Assembly (NCBI GenBank): GCA_944472155.2
Contig: OX235272.1
Span: 4,696,354 to 4,760,353, forward strand
Direction of reading: 5' to 3'
Origin: Trichobilharzia szidati
Lineage: Eukaryota; Platyhelminthes; Trematoda; Strigeidida; Schistosomatidae
Length of the DNA: 64,000 nucleotides
Part shown: one piece after another, positions 1 through 10,984 of the stretch
How positions within the stretch are numbered: position 1 is the stretch's first letter
Layout: every line of letters begins with the position of its first letter
Program-made: the position numbers and the translations under genes
Notes under the pieces: model-generated
What the model was told of the DNA's origin: nothing
Seen by the model: the letters and a program-made list of their open reading frames with translations, nothing else
Database searches by the model: none

Positions 1-133
1 TGTTACCGGGAGGTCCTGGGTTCGAATCCCAGTGGGTGCGTACTGCCGACGATTCCCATACTAGGATGAAACAGCTCTCCGGTACTCCGTGGTAGTTTTC
101 AATGGTTCTCTAACTGATATCAATCCGTGATCT
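1..133 (+). repeat. Foldback hammerhead element, right half
   Basis: This is the right half of a repeat seen about ten times in the window. It holds a Pol III B-box-like GGTTCGAATCCC (21-32), then a degenerate hammerhead core with CCGACGA where CTGACGA/CTGAAGA is expected, and GAAA before a CAGCT stem. It ends with the arm containing CTAACTGATATCA. The left half lies outside the window. The mutated first core box suggests this copy would not self-cleave. It resembles a tRNA T-arm but is part of a repeat, not a tRNA gene. Confidence 0.7.
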
Positions 134-187
134 ACTCGTAAATACATAACTAACCCTTACAAAACAAAACTACGGATGATGAAACTA

Positions 188-240
188 AAACACCCTAACC
201 ATTTGATCCTAACCCTAATCCTGAACTTAAACCTAACAAG
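188..240 (-). repeat. Degenerate telomere-like CCCTAA units
   Basis: Several imperfect CCCTAA/CCTAAC units lie within about 50 bases. Read on the minus strand they are TTAGGG-like, the metazoan telomere unit. The tract is short and decayed; chance similarity in AT-rich DNA is possible. A clearer tract lies at 10460-10562. Confidence 0.35.
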
Positions 241-427
241 CTATGAACCAATTAACCAAACAGCACTCAAAAACGAAATCGAAATGAAATTCACGCTGCG
301 ATTCGTTTACACCACTCATAGTGGCTCTATAATGATAATAATAATAATAGGGCCCATTATCAAAAGTATAGTGTTCATTGAAGGTCACTGGTGCGTTCAC
401 ACTCCTGGATCTCTATACTTTACCTTG

Positions 428-590
428 ACTGGGTATCCGAGGGTGACTTAGAGGAAATCATGGAAGAAATATAAACCATTGGGCGGCCGTGTACTGACGG
501 CAGGGAATAGAATACGATGAAGACGTGCCTCTAAAGCCCTAAGTTTCACAGAGAACGTAAGGCATGAATAAAAATAATAACAGTTTGTCT
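428..590 (+). repeat. RTE retrotransposon 3' end, decayed
   Basis: The stretch aligns by eye with the 3' ends of the other RTE copies here. It has the GGTATCCGAGGGTGACTTAG block (matching the GGGCGTCCAAGGGTGAC block elsewhere), a GAAGACGTG block, GCCCTAAGTTTCACAGAG matching the usual GCCCTATGTTCC tail, and a final AATAATAA tract. It is non-coding in its present state. The 5' side is truncated. Confidence 0.55.
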
Positions 591-674
591 AACCCGTAGC
601 CTCATTTTCTTTTATCCCGAAGTTATCTATTGAAAAAATGTTCCTTTTCAGCGGTTTCATGTAATGTAACTGAC

Positions 675-790
675 TCCATTACGGGTAAGATTTTATTTTG
701 ATAAATCACACAGTGTTGTACAGTAATATTTACTGATGACCGCGTTTCGAGCACAGTTTATTACTGCTCATAATCATATCAAGTCCTAAC
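675..790. repeat. PLE family A terminal repeat
   Basis: This recurring terminal sequence has the blocks TAAGATTTTATTTTGATAAA, CACACAGTGTTGTACAG, TACTGATGACC and GTTTCGAGCAC, followed by CTCATAATCATATCA. The same sequence borders Penelope-like coding fragments at 6.35, 10.99, 41.65 and 49.15 kb, so it is read as the element's pseudo-LTR. It lies on the 3' side of the minus-strand PLE fragment at 795-1284. Confidence 0.7.
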
Positions 791-794
791 TAAA

Positions 795-1284
795 TTACTA
801 TAGAGTTTCGTTTATCAGCTTTTGTGATAACGATGTTTTATCATTTTTAAGATTAATTAGAGCTAATCTTTCTGATTTTGTGAAGTTTGACTGTGCTTTC
901 TTTGACTTTCTAAGAGTTAATGCGCATTGAGTTTGAACCTCTTCTGCTGTTGTCTTATATATTCAACATGATGCTGCTTCTATGTTAAAGATGACATCTT
1001 CTGGTTTTAGTTTGCTGACCGTTACATTGAAATTCAATCCTTTTTCAGGTAGTTTTATCTCACTAGAGACAAATTCTCTTAAAGAGAGGTTGATTACCCA
1101 CTTTGTTTTGTTAATAGAAGATGACATATTGTTGTCAACTTCCTCGTTCATTGTGCTGTTCTTCTCCTCTAATAATTTGTTGAATTTCGTAATATGCTGC
1201 GTGATTTTTGATATCTTTAAGGTTGATTCTCTAGCTTTATTGGATGTTTCAATCACAATATATATCATAATCTTTATCATTTAG
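795..1284 (-). pseudogene. PLE N-terminal fragment
   Basis: An open frame of 105 codons (1280-963) carries KWVINLSLREF followed by LPEKGLNFNVTVSKLKPEDV. This resembles the conserved segment upstream of the reverse transcriptase in Penelope-like elements (NLS...L..GLNF...P.K.P.EDI). The frame breaks at 963 but similar coding continues towards 800, after which the RT, GIY-YIG domain and remainder are missing and the terminal repeat follows directly. It is an internally deleted, inactive copy. The plus-strand 100-codon ORF over the same bases is a shadow. Confidence 0.6.
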
Positions 1285-1289
1285 CATAC

Positions 1290-1845
1290 ATTTGAGTTTG
1301 TGTTTGAGCTTTTCAAAATCATTTCGTATATTCTTTAGCTTTATAATAATTCTGTGTATTTCTTCTTTAGGATATAATTAGCTAACATGTCCCGCTGCTG
1401 ATGTAATTTTCCTTGAAGTAATTGGAGTACGTAGGTGTAAGTATTTGGGAATTATATATCACTTTTTAAACATCGACTGTTGAAAATTCGATGGTTTGTG
1501 AATCTTGCTTCTGTTTGACCACTTTTCTGAATGCGTACAAGACACGTCTTGCAATATGTAACTCTTAGTTTAAAAGCAGTTAGTTCCTTTTATGAATTTC
1601 GACAACACAATAAGAAGGCTTAGTTTATCTGAAACGTGTAACGTGTTTAGGTAACTTATTTCAAACATTCTGATCACACATGTACTTGTCATACACACTT
1701 ACATAGAAGGCAGGAGAGCAAGAATTATTACAATACATGTCAAATTAAGTACAGGTCAAAATCACCAATAAGAGGTAGGTAGATGATATAAGGATGTGGA
1801 GTAAGAAAAAAGAAGGAAGAAGGTGAAAATACTTTTAGGAAGTAA
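1290..1845. other. No recognised feature
   Basis: AT-rich sequence without a convincing ORF or a repeat I recognise. It may include decayed flank of the neighbouring PLE copies. Confidence 0.4.
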
Positions 1846-1849
1846 ATTT

Positions 1850-3110
1850 AACCTTGGTTCTAAAATGAATTATCAGGGCTGGTTCAAAGTAATGACACAT
1901 ATTTCGATACAGAAAGAAAGATCAGATTCGCAGTATAAAATGATATCGTCATTCTATTTCACAGTTTCTCATCAGCTGCAAACCGATTGAAATTACAATG
2001 GTTATAAATAATAACATTTCATACTTCAATGTTTGAAAGGTAATAGAGAACACATTATAAGATGAACGCATCCGCAATATAAGTATTACAATTTTAAGTT
2101 TACGTTACCATCAATTTATATACTATCAAACTATGAAAAAAGGGAAGTGAGAGGAGTGTTAGCTTGTACGTCAACATGGCACCTCAAGAAGGTTAAAGTT
2201 CATGAAATTGAAAACTCTCTCAGTGAGCTGAGCTCCCTAGTGTAACGAAAGCAATACGGTTATCAAGGTAGTGAGAGATTGACTGCACTCTCTCTGTCAG
2301 TGTGCATAAGTTTGGTTTGAGACGTTTGATTGCGATTGCTTCAGCAGTAAATCGTAGTAGATTCTCTGTCCTTTGTTTGTTTAATATTTTAAAAGATTTT
2401 GTAAATCTCGATTAAATTACGCGTATTCAAAGGGTGGGTATCTGGTATTTTCACTTTGTAAATATCTGCTTCCTTTAAGCATACTTTTTTGGAATATGCT
2501 CTGAAAACCAGATAGAAGTCCTGTCTTCTTTCTGTCCTTCCAGTGTACTTGCTGCCGCAGGGGCACACAAATTTATAAATGCAGTTGGAGGTAACATCAG
2601 CAAGGTACTTATCCAGTTTCGATGGGCTTATAGAGCAAGTAGTGCTGTATAGTGTCACCAGCTTAGCTGCAGGGAACACGTATAATAGGCCTAGGCCACT
2701 TTATGGCCAAGGCTTCAACAAGTCTAAGTATTTGATGCAAACTTGTTTTATACATGGGCCCAAAGGCATTAAGTGCTTCGTGAGAGATGATGTTGAACAT
2801 CTGTTTCCAGGAGTATTTGTATCGATTGATTTTATTTGTTATTGCAGCCCTCAGGTTTGCCTGATCGCAAAATAGTTATATTCTGAATATTAAACCAAAG
2901 GGGATTAAGGCCACCTTGATCTGTTGGCTTCTGAGGTAAATACAGTCAGACGAATTAGACATTTACCATTTTTCGATGATTTGAGAGTTATTATTGTCCT
3001 ACAAAATGACGTCCTCGCCGACTGAAACCAGTCCTGCTTCTGTTTTATTTTCATGGGCTGACGGTGGCTGAAGCAATTGATATTGAGCATTTCGAATTCA
3101 GTCCTCAGTT
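1850..3110 (-). pseudogene. PLE family B, RT linker and GIY-YIG, broken
   Basis: Read on the minus strand, decayed linker coding (3090-2905) is followed by LADVTSNCIYKFVCPCGSKY and TGRTERR (about 2590-2515), the GIY-YIG endonuclease start with its CxCG motif. A C-terminal AEAIAIKRLKPNLC block is near 2350-2290. These match the other family B copies here (58.7, 25.1 and 20.2 kb). In PLEs this domain nicks target DNA for reverse transcription. Several frameshifts and stops make it non-functional. At 1850-2060 a sequence containing CTCATCAGCTGCAAA recalls the family B terminal repeat seen at 49.1 and 24.7 kb. Confidence 0.6.
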
Positions 3111-3249
3111 GAAGTTCCTACTACAATTCCAAAATGAACCCAAGTTACAGCATTATTATTATTGCTATTTCCAAATTATATTATATTTGCTAATGACACT
3201 GAAGTTAGGAATAATTCTGAATAATATTTAATTTATTTAGTTGTACTAT

Positions 3250-3500
3250 GGTTGGTGCTGTGAGTCAGTGGCACAGAGGTAGAATGCTCATAAACCACAC
3301 CCAATGTGGTTCGAAGTTCGATCCCCTGACACCGACGCACTCCTTTATCTCGCTAAGCCAGTAATACGACTTGTAAAGAGGGAAGGTTGGGCATGAGGCT
3401 AGCAAACCCATCCCGTAAAAGTAAACGCCACTGCTACGGAAACCTCTAAGCTCTAGCTTGAAGCCCTGTATCCCCCTGAGAATTCAAACGAATAAAGTTA
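3250..3500 (+). repeat. tRNA-headed SINE with RTE-like tail
   Basis: The head has an A-box-like TGGCACAGAGGTAGAA and a B-box-like GGTTCGAAGTTCGATCCC. The body shares AAGAGGGAAGGTTGGGC and GCTAGCAAACCCATCCC with copies at 31424-31625 and 60505-60730. The 3' part, TTGAAGCCCTGTATCCCCC, resembles the RTE ending TTGAAGCCCTATGTTCC. This is the signature of a SINE that uses an RTE partner for retroposition. Confidence 0.7.
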
Positions 3501-3639
3501 TTTTTAAAAAGTGGGCAAAGTTGAACAATATAGTCCCAAGGGATGCAAATAAACGAGTGATCTTGAGCCGACCAATCAGAAACCTGGGGTCTTCGGATAT
3601 AAACATTACGTAAATTTATACAAAAAAGCATGAAAAAAC

Positions 3640-4560
3640 ATTATAGTATTTTTCTCTGATATGAGTTGAAAATATGTCCCAACCACTTTTTATACATATG
3701 TTCATCCAGGCGACTAAAACTAACTTTGTTTTGAGATCCATTTATTGCTCTTATCCTATTTTTTAATCTCCCTCAGAAAGCATCTATTCAATTAGTATGA
3801 GTGCCTGTCGTAGGATCGACGAAATCATCCAAATGGTTAACTCGATTGTGTATGTATCCTAAATCCGATAAGCGGTTATATCCTGCCCATTCATCCGCAT
3901 GGATAGTGGTGCCAGGCAAAACGATTCTTTGAATAATACGCAGAAGAGTGTCGGTGTTGCTGTCTGAAATAAGTTCAGTCAATACCTTCTGGTTCTGGGT
4001 ATCATAAATTCCCAACACCCAAACGTTGTTAGCTCTATCATGTCCGCCATTGTATTTCTTCTTTATCAACACTGTTTCGTCGATGTGAACGATAACACTG
4101 ACCCCTCGCAGCACTTGCGTATTATTGTTCATTTTCCATGAAGCTAAATCTTGACAAAACTGAAACCACTGAACAGTAGACGTAAAGGTATTTTCTGTCT
4201 GAGGGGCTGTTGACCTCATTCCGGATTTCAAAATCCAGTAATGGCGAAGAAACAGCATATTCGTCAAAGAAAGTTTCGATTTTGCAAAGAAAGTTCCTAG
4301 AAGACAATTAACTGAGAATGTCACCAGTACGAACACTCGTTCGTTTCCTACACTCTGTATATCTGAATATATATTCATCAATGACTTGTGAATATGGTTG
4401 CAGGCTCATTGAAGCGCCGCAACTACATATGCGAGTACGTCTTATCAATGCACTAACCAGAAAGTATTTAAAAACGTGATCTGGATGAGATTTGCACCTG
4501 ACTTCATGAACCGCGTTCATTTTTGAGCTAGAATAATCATAGGTTTCCTTGGCCAACTAC
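3640..4560 (-). pseudogene. Merlin-type DDE transposase, dead copy
   Basis: The main frame (4381-3788, 197 codons) carries VHIDETVLIKKKYNGG with the first catalytic Asp, then TIHADEWAGYNRLSDLGY with the second Asp, and HLDDFVDPTTGTHTN. This is the ISXO2/Merlin DDE fold seen in Schistosoma Merlin elements. An upstream frame (4556-4308) supplies ICSCGASM and a second half-site (TECR, where Cys-x-x-Cys is expected), a zinc-ribbon-like motif; a frameshift near 4305 separates the two. Past 3788 the reading gives stop-I-D-A-F-stop where the family has IEAFWG, so the third catalytic Glu is Asp and two stops intervene. Terminal inverted repeats were not found by eye. Confidence 0.8.
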
Positions 4561-4805
4561 TAGCATACGTCCAAGGTCATTTGAGCGTTTGCACTCCTCG
4601 GATACCATTGTTGAAATTCGTCAAAAAATAGTTGGTGCTCCTGACATGATTTTGCAAGTAGCACATTGTGTATGAGGTCTTCTGTAAGAATACTGAATAG
4701 TGAAGGGATGTATTGAATGGCGACTAGTAGAAATGTAGGATCTTTGTGAAACAATACAGAAAACATAAAAGAGTAGAGCATGTTATGTACACTGAATTTT
4801 TTCAA
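4560..4805 (-). pseudogene. Possible N-terminal part of the Merlin ORF
   Basis: An 81-codon frame (starting MKKFSVHNMLYSF, ending in QWYPRSANAQMTLDVC) stops directly before the zinc-ribbon-like frame of the Merlin transposase and is in the same direction. It may be the transposase N-terminus separated by a stop, or an unrelated chance frame. I recognise no domain in it. Confidence 0.3.
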
Positions 4806-6175
4806 GATGCTGCATTACACTGCTGTTTGTATTTCCCTCTTGACCCCATTTATGACCTTGGAAACCTATTAGTCATTGAGTGTTCTAACTTATCAATGTA
4901 ATTAGCGCCTATCAAGGCCATTAAAAGCATATCTATACGCAGTTGCTGTCAATTCTCTTCTCTGTTGATTCGAAACAGTAAATACCGACAGTTGACGTCG
5001 ACAGTCTCTCTTCTTGCCTCACGGGTTCGGTGTTACCGTAGTGTGTCGTCGTTGTTGTTACTGATAGTGATTAGAACAGTAGGCTTGCAAATGGACTAAG
5101 TAGGAAGTTCGTTAGCTCAAACTACCAAGTGTATTAATGGTCATGCTTGAACACGTGCGAAAGAAGATTTCAATGTATGAAATATGCATTTTCCCATATC
5201 TGCACGTCAATCCACCATAAACATTTCCACAACATAACAAATGCTACTGTACTCTACAGTTACAATACTAATAGAAATTCACAGATTGTTAGTAGTATAA
5301 ATAGTACTGAAACAAAATTGTCCCTTCATATTTTTTGAATAAAAAATCCAGTAGTAGTAAATGACCATATCTTCGACAGATCTCTTACTGATCTGTCAAT
5401 ATTGAAGATAAGTGAACAAATGACAGAAATGATTTCATGTTTTACCTTCCCATCTATTCTGAAAAAAAACACAAAAAATTATGTGATTTCACAGCATGAT
5501 ATTAGACGGATGACCAGTCAAAGTAAAAGTACATTGTAAAAAGTACAGATTAACAATTCATAACACATTTCACAGTTTCACTTTATCTCCTTGAATAATT
5601 ACTATTATTGTCCACATTCAGCTTGAAATCTTGAAGATCAGGCAAGATCGTGATAAAATTGCAGATGATGGTGAAGAGGCAGAGGAAAAAAAGGATGATC
5701 ATAACGTCAGTAATGAATATTTGACTTTTGAAATGTCATCAAAAGTGTTGTGAGTGCATTACTCTTCTTCCTTACTTTCTTTCTCCTGTTCTTTTTTCCA
5801 ACCTCAGAGTGTCATGTCGTCTTAAAGTCTAGTGCATTTGGTCAATTAGCACTTTTTAAACTGTGTGCCTATGTTTGTACTTAGACACACGAGATGGTTT
5901 ACAAGAATTTCACTTAATTTTCCATCAATGGCATGTAAAGTTAGACAACACAGAGGCTATTTGTGAAATGTCTCTCGTGATTGACATGAAGTGTCATGCT
6001 GAGTTAGAAATTTTTACAAATGGACAGATTAACTAAATTGAGGGATAAAATGTGAATTTCAGAGGAAAAGTATCTAGGCATCAAAATAATAAATAGAGTG
6101 TGTGTTACAATATTTAAATTCACTTCACTTGTCTATAGGATAATTAACGTATGATATTGTTTGGTTGGTTAGTAA
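4806..6175. other. No recognised feature
   Basis: AT-rich DNA with only short chance frames such as 5147-5338. No repeat family was recognised. A short Glu/Lys-coding stretch near 5650-5700 is interrupted by stops. Confidence 0.4.
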
Positions 6176-6177
6176 TG

Positions 6178-6345
6178 ATGGCTAGCAGGGGAATCCACAA
6201 GGATGGCTTCATCCTAAGTGGGCGTTAGTGTATACTCATTGAGTGATGGTGTCCCAGTGGGAGGCTTAAAACTAGCACCTGTAGTTTCAAACACCAAAAG
6301 AGATATCCACTTAGCTACTAGGTCAGGAGAGTTATTACTTCCATT
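6178..6345 (-). repeat. Sm-alpha-like hammerhead SINE, decayed
   Basis: Read on the minus strand it follows the Sm-alpha order: a tRNA-like start, CCCACTGGGACACCATCACTC, then a decayed ribozyme region (TAGGATGAAGCC where AGGACGAAA is expected) and a 3' end resembling GGATTCCACTGCTAGCC. Core boxes are lost, so no catalytic activity is expected. Confidence 0.6.
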
Positions 6346-6349
6346 ATGG

Positions 6350-7165
6350 ATAAGATTTTATTTTGATAAAGCACACAGTGTTGTATAGTAATATTAACTA
6401 ATGACGTTTCGAGCACAAACTATTGCTCATAATCACATCACAGAACTTTCTTGCTTCATTTATATACATATATGGAATTGACTAGATATTTGAATAAAAA
6501 TTAATATGGGATAGTGTACATTCAGAAATAATAATACGAGTGTTATTGATCAAATACAATTAGATGGGAAATAAGACGAGTGTTTTCTTTACAGTCATAA
6601 TAAGTAACTTGTTAGAATGTTGTGATGTGTTTGAATTGAAATAGAATTTTGAGCTTTTTTATTATCCTCCTCTGATTTGACTGACTGATGGTAATAATAT
6701 CTTCCATATCTCTGGTATTTGTATTGAGTCATTTCTGTTGCATGTGTTGGGTGTAGACTCGATGAACCAGGATTCAGTAATCAATCTCTATCCCCTTTCC
6801 ACCTACGTATATTACCTCTTAGAATTTTGACTATGTCCCACCTCCCTATTGTGTGGTTGTGTGTCAATGCATGCAGTGTACATGCTGAGCTTCTTTCTAA
6901 ATTACTTATTTTCGTGGGATCAATCATTCTGTTCTGAAAGGCAATCTGAATACTTCTGATCTACTAGTTTGACCTATGTAGTTGACTTAACTAACAGTCA
7001 TTGCAAGGTATTTTGTAAACTATGTTATCTTGTTTAATTGGGTCAACCTACAGGGCTTATCTCCAAGTGAGCAGTAACTTGTACTCGAAACGTGGTCATC
7101 AGTTAATATAACTGTACTACACTGTGTGATTTATCAAAATAAAATCTTATCCATAAGGGAATTAT
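6350..7165 (-). mobile_element. PLE family A fragment with inverted terminal repeats
   Basis: The left terminal repeat lies at 6350-6480. The minus-strand body at 7050-6655 is a frame-broken GIY-YIG domain, recognisable by nucleotide similarity to the copy at 42376-42002 (for example the block encoding RWRERLITESLFIEST). The second terminal repeat at 7060-7160 is in the opposite orientation. The reverse transcriptase is missing. The same tail-body-inverted-tail layout recurs at 10985-13260, 36090-36860 and 49150-49680. Confidence 0.7.
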
Positions 7166-8394
7166 ACTCAACCACAGTGCTCAAGTTTTATACTTATATC
7201 GAGTGATTACTTGTTCAGTAGGCATTTGTTGTTATTTGATGGAGTTAGCATTTTGAGTAATAACTTCGACTGCGATAATGAAACACCTGTGTCCGAATGT
7301 GAATCAATATAAGTGAGTTGTCTTAATTGGTGGTCAGTACATACTGACCAATTGTGCGCTGCTATCACCAGTGATAATGATACGATGTGAATGCATTAAA
7401 CTTTACAGCTACATTGGAAGAGAGGCCTGTGTGGCATAAACTTAGAGGCTCACCACCTTAAGAATGCGTTTGAGCCTGACTAGATGACATTGCCGAGGAA
7501 GGCTGATGCTAAGTAACAGTGTTCATGCAACAGCGACTTCATTCATGGATAATTTCCACCCATGAAATAACGAAAAGAATAAAACAAGTAGTTCAGGGAA
7601 GAGGCTCTTTTCAAAGAATACATTTCCTTTAGACATACAATCGCACTAATATTCAACTGTTTTTTTCTATGGAAGAGGATAATAACAGAATAGATTAGTC
7701 TTTGTGAGTATCGTGGCTAACACTAATCAATACATAAGAGAAGTTGAATGAGGCTATTTCAGCTACACACTAAAATAAATAATTTGATAAATGAGTTTTA
7801 ACAGGGACGTCCATAAAAACGAAGGAAAATGTGACATTACGTTAGACACCGAATGAAATACAAAATTATCGAGAGTTAAGAAAACAAACAACAGTTAGTT
7901 CGGTAGAAAACTGCAACAAGATCGTTGCTATGATGACATAAGTGACCGAATAATCCTTTTCTGTATACAGAGTTCCATTTTCTCTAACTGAATAACTAGA
8001 GCTTCATTAAAGCAGAGGAGACGAAAGAGTATTATCTTCTGCAGGTTGTCCCTTACTTTGTAAGATATTTTGAGTTTGAACAACCCATATTGATGAGTTT
8101 TCCAATTACCCTATAACAGTAGAAGGCAAGACACGAAAGCCAAGGTTTATTTTCAATTGATGAAACCACTATTAATATCTATACAGTTTGTATTCCTTCA
8201 CTAATCACTGAGAGTGCGATTTTGGTTTACATTAAACGACATGAAACAGAATGTTCAAAACCACATAGTATTCTGTTGTTAATGCAGTATCGAACTGTGG
8301 GAATACGTGAGAATAATATTTCGCTGGAACACACTGTCTGTATTACACCACCACAGCAGGTGATCGCATAGTAGATATAATAGAGAAGATTTGT
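7166..8394. other. Unassigned sequence
   Basis: No ORF above about 60 codons and no recognised domain. The piece at 8265-8355, including ATTCTGTTGTTAATGCAG, is repeated in inverted orientation near 12640-12720, so at least that part is repetitive. Confidence 0.4.
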
Positions 8395-8575
8395 AGCTCA
8401 GGTAACCCGTTCAGGGTTACTAGAAGAGATGATTAATAAACTCATAGAGAATTCTAAAAGCTCACTTCACATCGAAGTATGCGCTGAAGATGTTGCTCAG
8501 TAGAGCAATGAAAGCTTCGCAACCAAATCATCCAGCTCAGAGAACACAACCACACCAAGATCGCATAGTAATTTG
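8395..8575 (+). repeat. PLE-type terminal repeat with hammerhead-like core
   Basis: A block beginning AGAGATGATTAATAAACTC leads to GCGCTGAAGATGTTGC, a short loop and GCAATGAAAGCTTCGCAACC (about 8489-8530). It contains CTGAAGA and GAAA boxes, a GTTGC/GCAAT stem II, a palindromic AGCT stem III, and TGCG/CGCA as stem I. One extra T between the first box and stem II departs from the standard core. Copies lie at 23400-23600 (+), 22590-22790 (-) and 63690-63900 (-). The second and third are associated with PLE coding, which is why I read the family as a PLE terminal repeat. Confidence 0.5.
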
Positions 8576-8577
8576 TA

Positions 8578-9335
8578 CATTAGATATATGACACACAGTG
8601 ATTGAAACAGTATGGTTTACTGGATGTTGGCGTTTCGTAGACTATTTATTATTGTTCATAATCATATCATCGATTAAAACGCCACAGCTTTGGAACTTTC
8701 GATTCATAGTTTTCTTTATTCCTTCATATTTGCTGTCAGAGGTAGTAGAATTTTCTAGATCTCCATAACAGATGTTGACCATTCCTATCACACGTCTTAG
8801 CGACTGATTCGATAATTAAAGCTTCAGTTATCAATCTGTCCCTACACCCTGCTGCTACATTAGATTTTAGAACTGTCATCTTATCCCACCTATCCTATTG
8901 TATGGTTGTGTGTAATTGAATGTAGAGTGTGCTATAGCTGAACTATCCTATTCTCCAAATTTTTTATCTTATTCGGGTCAACTAATCTAGATTTTGCTGC
9001 TAGGTTTTCGTGCTCCGCTAGTCTTACTGTACTTGTTCTACTAATTTGACCTATGTATTTGATCTAACAATCATTGCAGGCAGGGTATTAGATAAACTAA
9101 ATTGTTTTGTTTTTAATGATCAACAGGACCGATCCTCTAACCGACAAAGCTTGTTTCTAATTTAGTTTGTGTGTTTGAATGCTAGCCACTTTTTTCCTGC
9201 CTTGTTAACAATTCTTCGTAAGGCTTCCGAGGTTCCTTCTTTGTATGGAAGTACTCCTCATAATTTATATTCCTTGTTGTTGCTGTTGTCATTATTCTGT
9301 GCATGCTTGACATGCATGTCATTGTCTGTATCACA
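8578..9335 (-). pseudogene. PLE GIY-YIG fragment with terminal repeat
   Basis: The terminal repeat at 8578-8690 is a diverged family A copy (ACACACAGTGATTG, GTTTCGTAGACTATTTATT, CATAATCATATCATCG). The minus-strand body at 9330-8755 aligns with the family A linker and GIY-YIG domain: the segment encoding PYKEGTSE is recognisable near 9230, and the GIY-YIG core falls near 9080-9040. Stops and frameshifts are frequent. The 62-codon plus-strand frame at 9169 is its shadow. Confidence 0.55.
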
Positions 9336-9424
9336 CCACCACAACCCAACAACTTAGAAAGTCATTGCTATATTTCTGAAACCATGCGCGATTGTGTTCA
9401 CGAAACCCTTCAAACAGAATTCAG

Positions 9425-10200
9425 GCCCCATCACCAAGAATGGGTGAACTGATTTATGTACATAAAAGGGATATTATGTGAGATCTTGTCTTTCAAGTTT
9501 CCGCCGACCAGTTGACGACCGGAAAACATTACTCGTAAAGTTGGTGAGAGGAATGTTCTTCCTAAAGTTGATGTAGTTCTTCTCTTAAGGATATCGCATA
9601 CAAACTTACACTTGAAATCAAGGTTCATGTAAAGTTTCTTTCTTAGTACGAGTTATGTTTCATTTCCCTGAACTTTTGGTTTGATATTCTTGGGAATGAA
9701 TCTCGTTGAGTACCCGTTTTGGATGACCACTTCCTTCAGAAGTCTTAATTCTTCTTCTAGAGTGTCAGGGCTACAAGTGAGTTGGATGTGAATGACAAGG
9801 GATCTAATCAAATTTCGTTCTCATTCAAAAGGCACCCAGTTATAGAAACGTGTCAGTTGATCGTTCCCTACGGGTTCCCTATGAACAGACTTTCTTTAGA
9901 TTTATTCGGCTCTTCTTGTTAGCTCAACAACAAGAAATGGTATTTTGGATTCATTTTCCATTTCGAAGGTGACTTTTAGTACTGGATGGCTAATGTTTGA
10001 CATCTGTATCAACTGATTAATACCATAATTGCCACCAGTGATAAAAATGTCACCCATGTGCCTTCCATAAAGTTGAAAATTATCAATAGTCGACTCTAAT
10101 CTACCGTTGCTTGACATAAGACAGTTTGTTTTGCAGTGTACCCAAGGGAAACCCCATTACGCTACCATCCTCTTGTATTTAATGTGTGTCTAGAGGTCTT
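9425..10200 (-). pseudogene. PLE family B RT fragment
   Basis: The frame 10117-9902 encodes DNFQLYGRHMGDIFI followed by VTFEMENESKIPFLVVELTR. This matches family B RT at 19.6 kb (MYKRYVDDVFI, FTLEMENKSSIHFLNVNLSR); the catalytic YVDD is degraded to HMGD. Just upstream, 10190-10120 preserves a diverged motif equivalent to DGVAMGSPLGPL. The frame 9628-9431 corresponds to the linker before GIY-YIG. The copy is inactive. Confidence 0.65.
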
Positions 10201-10459
10201 TTTATCCATTTGAATGATGAATTATGGCAAACGCGATATATATATTTAAATGACGTCTCTGTTGGTTCTAGGCTAATAATATCCATGGTGTGGTGAAACA
10301 CTTATTTTTAGGGCGAAGTTAAACAATAGTGTCCTGAACACATGCTAGTCGTTGGTTAACGGCACGTGCCATTATTATAGCTCAGAAATGAACGCTATTC
10401 ATCCACTAAGAAGCAAATTTCACCCAGATCACACTTTTAAGTACTGTTTGGACAATGTG

Positions 10460-10562
10460 TTAATCGCTAGTTACCGTTAGGATTATGGTTAGGATAAGGA
10501 TTATAATTAGGGTTAGGATCAAGGTTAGGGTTAGGGTCAGGATTAAGGTTAGGGTTATGACT
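10460..10562 (+). repeat. Interstitial telomere-like tract
   Basis: A run of roughly 15 degenerate TTAGGG-type units (GTTAGGATTATGGTTAGG, then AATTAGGGTTAGGATC and AAGGTTAGGGTTAGGG) spans about 100 bases. Perfect TTAGGG units are interspersed with TTAGGAT and GTTATG variants, indicating an old interstitial tract rather than a chromosome end. Confidence 0.75.
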
Positions 10563-10984
10563 ACATCAACATTTACTTAGTAAGCAGTTGTCGGTCCCCT
10601 TACTGGAAACCATAATAAATCAACCGAGGGCTTTTGGGGAAGACTACAAAACAGGATAAGAATTCAAAATTAAGTCACCTCGGTGAATACATGATGGAAA
10701 CTGCTCTCACTTAAAAACTGATACTCCTCAATTTAACTGGGATGTATTTTTAAGCCATGTCATAGAATATACCCCACGTTTACTGCATTCTCATACATCT
10801 TCTTGTAATTCAAAGCCATTTATATGAAAAAATCACTAATTTTTATGGTTATTCGGCTCAGAGTCACTAGTGCGTTCGTATCCCTTATGACGTTATTCTT
10901 TAACTTTGCTATATTTAGCAACTTCTTATCAGGATTATTGATATAAGGATAAGACGTGGGCACTGTGGTAAAGTCTAATTCTAT
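10563..10984. other. No recognised feature
   Basis: No ORF or repeat recognised apart from the start of the PLE terminal repeat at the right edge. Confidence 0.35.

Noticed and set aside
1..42. tRNA gene end (GGTTCGAATCCC plus acceptor-like bases)
   Set aside because: The same B-box context recurs in the foldback elements followed by a ribozyme block; no complete cloverleaf is present.
700..780. Hammerhead in the PLE family A terminal repeat (CTGATGACC ... GTTTCGAGC)
   Set aside because: CTGATGA lies on one strand but GAAA only on the other, so the two core boxes cannot be in the same RNA.
982..1284. 100-codon plus-strand ORF
   Set aside because: Shadow of the minus-strand PLE fragment, which has family-specific motifs.
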